DNA of 64,000 nt from Planctomycetota bacterium (GTDB taxonomy: Bacteria > Planctomycetota > Planctomycetia > Gemmatales > HRBIN36): assembly GCA_014584395.1 (NCBI GenBank), contig JACTMY010000014.1, forward strand, positions 186,001-250,000. The letters are read 5' to 3'. Below the pieces are notes generated by a model. It was not told the origin of the DNA and searched no databases. It saw only the letters and a list, made by a program, of their open reading frames with translations. The position numbers and the translations under genes were made by a program. Shown piece by piece: positions 60,803-64,000 of this stretch. Numbering within the stretch: the stretch's first letter is position 1; the number at the start of each line of letters is the position of its first letter.

Positions 60803-62640
60803 TTGACGACCTGTATCGCTTCTATGAACGCGAATTGACCTATTTTCGACAGATCGCGCAGGAATTCGCCAAGAAATATCCTGCTGCGGCAGGTCGCCTT
60901 TTACTTGAACCCAACCGCAGCGCCGATCCCCACGTCGAGCGCTTGATCGAAGCTTTTGCCTTTCTGACCGCCCGCGTCCACAACAAACTCAATGATGAAT
61001 ACCCCGAGCTAACCGACGCTCTGTTGTCCATTCTGTATCCACACTACCTTTCACCCATTCCGTCGATGGCCGTGGTGCAGTTCGAACTCGACCCCGAGCG
61101 TTCGAGCATGCCGGATGGTTTTCCCATAGCTCGGCATAGCATGCTGCGAAGCCCTCCGGTTCAAGACCTGCCTTGCCGCTTTCGCACGGCTTATGAAACG
61201 AAACTTTGGCCTGTAAAAATCACCATGGCCAAGGTGCAAACGCCGCCCTTTCCCCAAGGCATTCAGGCTTTGCCACGGACCATGGCCGTCCTGCGGATGC
61301 AATTCGAGATGCAGGGCGACTTGAATTTTCATCAACTGTCGCTGGACCGGCTGCGCATCTACCTGAACGGCGAAAGCCACGTCGTGGCCGATTTATATGA
61401 ACTGATCTTCAATCAATGTCAGCAGGTCGTTTTCCGAACTCTGGAGCGCGAACAAGCCTCTCCTGAGCCGATGATCTTCAAGCCTGAACAAGTTTTGCGG
61501 CAAGTGGGGTTCGAATCTGACGAGGGATTGCTGCCCTACCCCAGTCATTCCTTTTTGGGGTATCGCTTGCTCACCGAATTCTTTTCCTTCCCCGCCAAAT
61601 TCTGGTTCCTGGACCTTTCCGGCTGGAAGGACGTGGCCAGAGTAGGCTGGCAAAGACGCGTGGAGGTCGATCTGTATTTGAATCGCACTTTGACCTCGGT
61701 TGAACAAGCCGTGGACGCCCAGATGTTTCAATTGGGATGCACGCCCATCGTCAATCTCTTCGAACAAACGGCTGAGCCGATTAACATCACGCAACTCAAG
61801 TCGGAATATCGCCTGGTTCCCGACGTGGCTCATCCCAATGGCATGGAAGTCCATAGTGTCGCGGAAGTGGTCTCGGCCAATCCCGATCACCCACGGGAAT
61901 ATCATCCTTTTTACTCCTTTAAGCACTTGGACAAGAACGAAGGCCCCCAAACCTTCTGGATCATGACGCGCGAACCCTCCATGGTTGCGGGGGATCGCGG
62001 CACGGATGTGTTCATGCAGTTCGTGGACCTGGGATTTAATCCGAAACTGCCGGCCGAGGAAGTGCTGGTCGTTCGAACCCTGTGCACCAATCGGGAACTG
62101 CCTGCCAAATTACAGCAATTGAGCGACAACCTCAGCTTCGAATTGGAAATGGCCGCCCCCTTGCAGCGGATTCGGTGCTTGAGAATGCCGACGATTTCTC
62201 TGCGCCCCGTGTCCAAACGGGGCCAGCATTGGCGGTTAATTTCTCATCTGACGCTCAATCATCTGTCGCTGATGGATGATGAGGGCGGCCGGGACGCGTT
62301 GAGGGAAATGCTGCGCTTATACGATTTTTCCGACAGCGAGGCCGGACAGCATCAGGCCAACGTCACGCGGCAGATCATCGATGGCATTTTGCAAGTTCAA
62401 CATCGCCGCGTCGTCGGTCGCATCCTCGGTGGATTCGCTCGGGGTGTGGAAGTCCAAATGGATTTTGACGAATCGAAATACGTGGGGACGGGAATTTTTC
62501 TCTTTGCCTCGGTGCTGGAGCAATTCCTAGCCCTGTATGCTTCGATCAATTCGTTCACGCAATTGACCATTCGCTCCAAGCAGCGCGAAGGAATCCTGAA
62601 GAAATGGCCACCCCGGGCCGGACTGACACCGCTGGTATGA
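60799..62640 (+). CDS. tssF: Type VI secretion baseplate protein TssF
   Basis: A 613-residue TssF/VasA, length normal for the family. The start MIDDLYRFYERELTYFRQIA and the following EFAKKYPAAAGRLLLEP, DPHVERLIEAFAFLTARVHN and LTDALLSILYPHYLSPIPSM are diagnostic. The C-terminal SINSFTQLTIRSKQREGILK is also conserved. It forms the baseplate wedge with TssG and TssE. Confidence 0.96.
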   Translation: MIDDLYRFYERELTYFRQIAQEFAKKYPAAAGRLLLEPNRSADPHVERLIEAFAFLTARVHNKLNDEYPELTDALLSILYPHYLSPIPSMAVVQFELDPERSSMPDGFPIARHSMLRSPPVQDLPCRFRTAYETKLWPVKITMAKVQTPPFPQGIQALPRTMAVLRMQFEMQGDLNFHQLSLDRLRIYLNGESHVVADLYELIFNQCQQVVFRTLEREQASPEPMIFKPEQVLRQVGFESDEGLLPYPSHSFLGYRLLTEFFSFPAKFWFLDLSGWKDVARVGWQRRVEVDLYLNRTLTSVEQAVDAQMFQLGCTPIVNLFEQTAEPINITQLKSEYRLVPDVAHPNGMEVHSVAEVVSANPDHPREYHPFYSFKHLDKNEGPQTFWIMTREPSMVAGDRGTDVFMQFVDLGFNPKLPAEEVLVVRTLCTNRELPAKLQQLSDNLSFELEMAAPLQRIRCLRMPTISLRPVSKRGQHWRLISHLTLNHLSLMDDEGGRDALREMLRLYDFSDSEAGQHQANVTRQIIDGILQVQHRRVVGRILGGFARGVEVQMDFDESKYVGTGIFLFASVLEQFLALYASINSFTQLTIRSKQREGILKKWPPRAGLTPLV

Positions 62641-63827
62641 CCCTCCCGCCCGAACCGGCAGGCTCGCCCCGAGGGAGCGCCGCCTCGGCGCCGACCGATC
62701 CGCCCACGGTCGAACAATTGCTCTTTAGTTCAGGGTACAACTTCGATATTTTCCAAGCCATCAAAATCTTGGAGCGCTTGCAACCGCAGCGCGTCCGCTT
62801 GGGAAGAGACGGCCCCCCCAACCAGGAAGTCGTGCGCTTTCGCTCGCGCGCATCCACGGCGTTTCCGGCGAGCAGCATTTATGAGGTGATTCCGCCGCTC
62901 GCGCCCAGCGGCATGCCGTTGGCCGTGGTCAATTTTATGGGATTGACGGGGCCAAGCGGCGTCATGCCGCGGCATTACACGGAAATGCTCATTCGCATTG
63001 AGCGCGACTCTAAACATCCGGAAAAAACGGCGCTGCGTGATTGGCTGGCCCTGTTCGACCATCGCCTCATCTCCTTCTTCTTTCGGGCATGGGAGAAATA
63101 CCACTTCACAGTGGCCTATGCCCGCGGCGAATTCAAAAAGCCCGAACCAGACCTCTTCACGCGCGTTTTGTTCAGTTTGATCGGCATGGGGCAGCCCACC
63201 TTGCGGCAGCGCATGCAGATCGCCATCGAACGGGCCGATCCCACCGACGAGATGGAGCCGGAACAGGTCCTGGGCCGGATCAATGATCTGGGATTGCTCT
63301 ATTATGCCGGTCTGTTGGCCCAGCGTCCGCGCAATGCCTACAATCTCGAAGCCTTGATTCGCGGGTATTTTCGCTTGCCGGCACAAGTAGTCCAGTTCCA
63401 GGAACAATGGCTCTACCTCGATGTCTCCGATCAAACGCAATTGGGGTCGGAGCACAACACGGGACTTGGAGTGAACGTAGTGGTCGGCCAGCGCGTGCGC
63501 GACTTGCAGAGTAAATTTCGCATCCGGGTCGGTCCCCTGCGTTATGAGGAGTTCTTGGAGCTCTTGCCGGATCACTTCCCCATCCCGATCCGCAAGTCCT
63601 TTTTCTTGCTTTCTCACCTAATTCGGTTATTTGTAGGTCCAGAGTATGATTTCGACGTACAACTCGTCCTCCGCAAAGAGGATGTGCCTGTCTGTCAATT
63701 GTCCACCGATGGCGGTTTAGGACCCCGGCTCGGATGGAACACATGGATCCACGCCGAGCCTTGCCAGAATGACGTGGATGACGCCGTTTTCGTGGGCGAA
63801 GCGATTCGCTGGTTATCCCTAACATGA
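62637..63827 (+). CDS. tssG: Type VI secretion baseplate protein TssG
   Basis: A 396-residue TssG/VasB. Two ATGs fit: 62604 and 62637. The latter is chosen because it keeps the four-base ATGA overlap seen between the other tss genes. Conserved segments are YNFDIFQAIKILERL, PNQEVVRFRSRASTAFPASS, NFMGLTGPSGVMPRHYTEM and FFRAWEKYHFTVAY, followed by the C-terminal LTGRVGTGLG-free VVVGQRVRDLQSKFRIRVGP. It pairs with TssF in the baseplate. Confidence 0.94.
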   Translation: MTLPPEPAGSPRGSAASAPTDPPTVEQLLFSSGYNFDIFQAIKILERLQPQRVRLGRDGPPNQEVVRFRSRASTAFPASSIYEVIPPLAPSGMPLAVVNFMGLTGPSGVMPRHYTEMLIRIERDSKHPEKTALRDWLALFDHRLISFFFRAWEKYHFTVAYARGEFKKPEPDLFTRVLFSLIGMGQPTLRQRMQIAIERADPTDEMEPEQVLGRINDLGLLYYAGLLAQRPRNAYNLEALIRGYFRLPAQVVQFQEQWLYLDVSDQTQLGSEHNTGLGVNVVVGQRVRDLQSKFRIRVGPLRYEEFLELLPDHFPIPIRKSFFLLSHLIRLFVGPEYDFDVQLVLRKEDVPVCQLSTDGGLGPRLGWNTWIHAEPCQNDVDDAVFVGEAIRWLSLT

Positions 63828-63865
63828 CTCGTTAAACTCGCTTTGATGCTAGAAGGAGCACTGCC

Positions 63866-64000
63866 TTGGCCGCCATTCGACCCAAAAAACTCGTGGAGCG
63901 CCTCAATGAATTGTGTCACCGGTCCTTGCTCGATGCCGCGCAGTTATGCGTCCATCGATCCAACTACCAGGTGGAAATTGAACATTGGCTGCTCAAACTG
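63866..64000 (+). CDS. tssH: N-terminus of the type VI ATPase TssH (ClpV)
   Basis: The first 45 residues of a gene cut by the window edge. TTG 63866 is preceded by AGAAGGAG at 63851-63858 with seven bases spacing. The peptide MAAIRPKKLVERLNELCHRS and AQLCVHRSNYQVEIEHWLLK match the N-terminal domain of ClpV (the Cys-x-x-Ala-Leu and H/YxVEIEHLLLKL pattern). It would disassemble contracted sheaths. The ATPase domains lie outside the window. Confidence 0.88.
   Translation, partial: MAAIRPKKLVERLNELCHRSLLDAAQLCVHRSNYQVEIEHWLLKL

Overview
The window looks like a chromosomal segment of a planctomycete, most likely from the Gemmata group (Gemmatales). This is inferred from the mix of gene families, not from a marker gene: a long NfeD, a short NfeD and a FloA-type flotillin in one operon; a planctomycete-type lipoprotein family next to a Wza-like exporter; a PEP-CTERM protein; a type VI secretion operon with TagJ; several GTG/TTG starts; and many secreted proteins of unknown role. 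No rRNA, tRNA, CRISPR array, insertion sequence or prophage was recognised.

Layout. 1-5.1 kb: the tail of a possible lpxB-like gene, then a membrane-microdomain operon (long NfeD protease, short NfeD, FloA, small membrane protein) closed by a clear terminator. 5.1-25.7 kb: an envelope/exopolysaccharide region with an O-antigen ligase fused to TPRs, a secreted protein, an ABC-2 exporter pair, three glycosyltransferases, an ACP / degenerate ketoacyl synthase / active ketoacyl synthase cassette, a lipoprotein plus Wza-like outer-membrane exporter, and on the other strand a WecA/MraY-like initiating transferase, a Wzc-type tyrosine kinase and a CpsB-type phosphatase. 26-32.3 kb: an addB-addA recombination operon. 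32.4-42.4 kb: mixed metabolism (PIG-L deacetylase with a NagB-like isomerase, GNAT, apt, an exported DapA homologue, a secreted hydrolase, gpsA, Uma2) containing a broken HD-domain gene. 42.4-45.2 kb: trkA-trkH potassium uptake. 45.4-49.6 kb: rpmB-gatC, a terminator, then gatA-gatB-DUF3052. 49.8-56.3 kb: mostly exported or membrane proteins (esterase, BON lipoprotein, zinc-ribbon protein, PEP-CTERM protein, S41-like peptidase) and a VOC gene carrying an in-frame amber codon. 56.5-64 kb: a type VI secretion operon tssB-tssC-hcp-tagJ-tssE-tssF-tssG-tssH, cut by the right edge inside tssH.

How it fits together. The 5-26 kb block has the parts for a Wzx/Wzy-type surface polysaccharide: lipid-linked initiation, glycosyl transfer, polymerisation or ligation, phospho-controlled chain length and outer-membrane export. 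The lipid-type synthase cassette inside it suggests that an acyl or polyketide-like group may be made for the same surface material. The T6SS operon encodes the sheath, tube, baseplate components and recycling ATPase but not, within this window, the membrane complex (TssJLM), VgrG or effectors.

The most notable observations are the degenerate/active ketoacyl synthase pair in a polysaccharide locus, the nested inverted repeats in the leader of the WecA-like gene, two genes broken by apparent Trp-to-stop changes, terminators placed inside the gatCAB and tss clusters, an exported DapA homologue with an altered active site, and the tyrosine-rich tail of the BY-kinase. All functions are read from the sequence and from recall of families; no database search was run.
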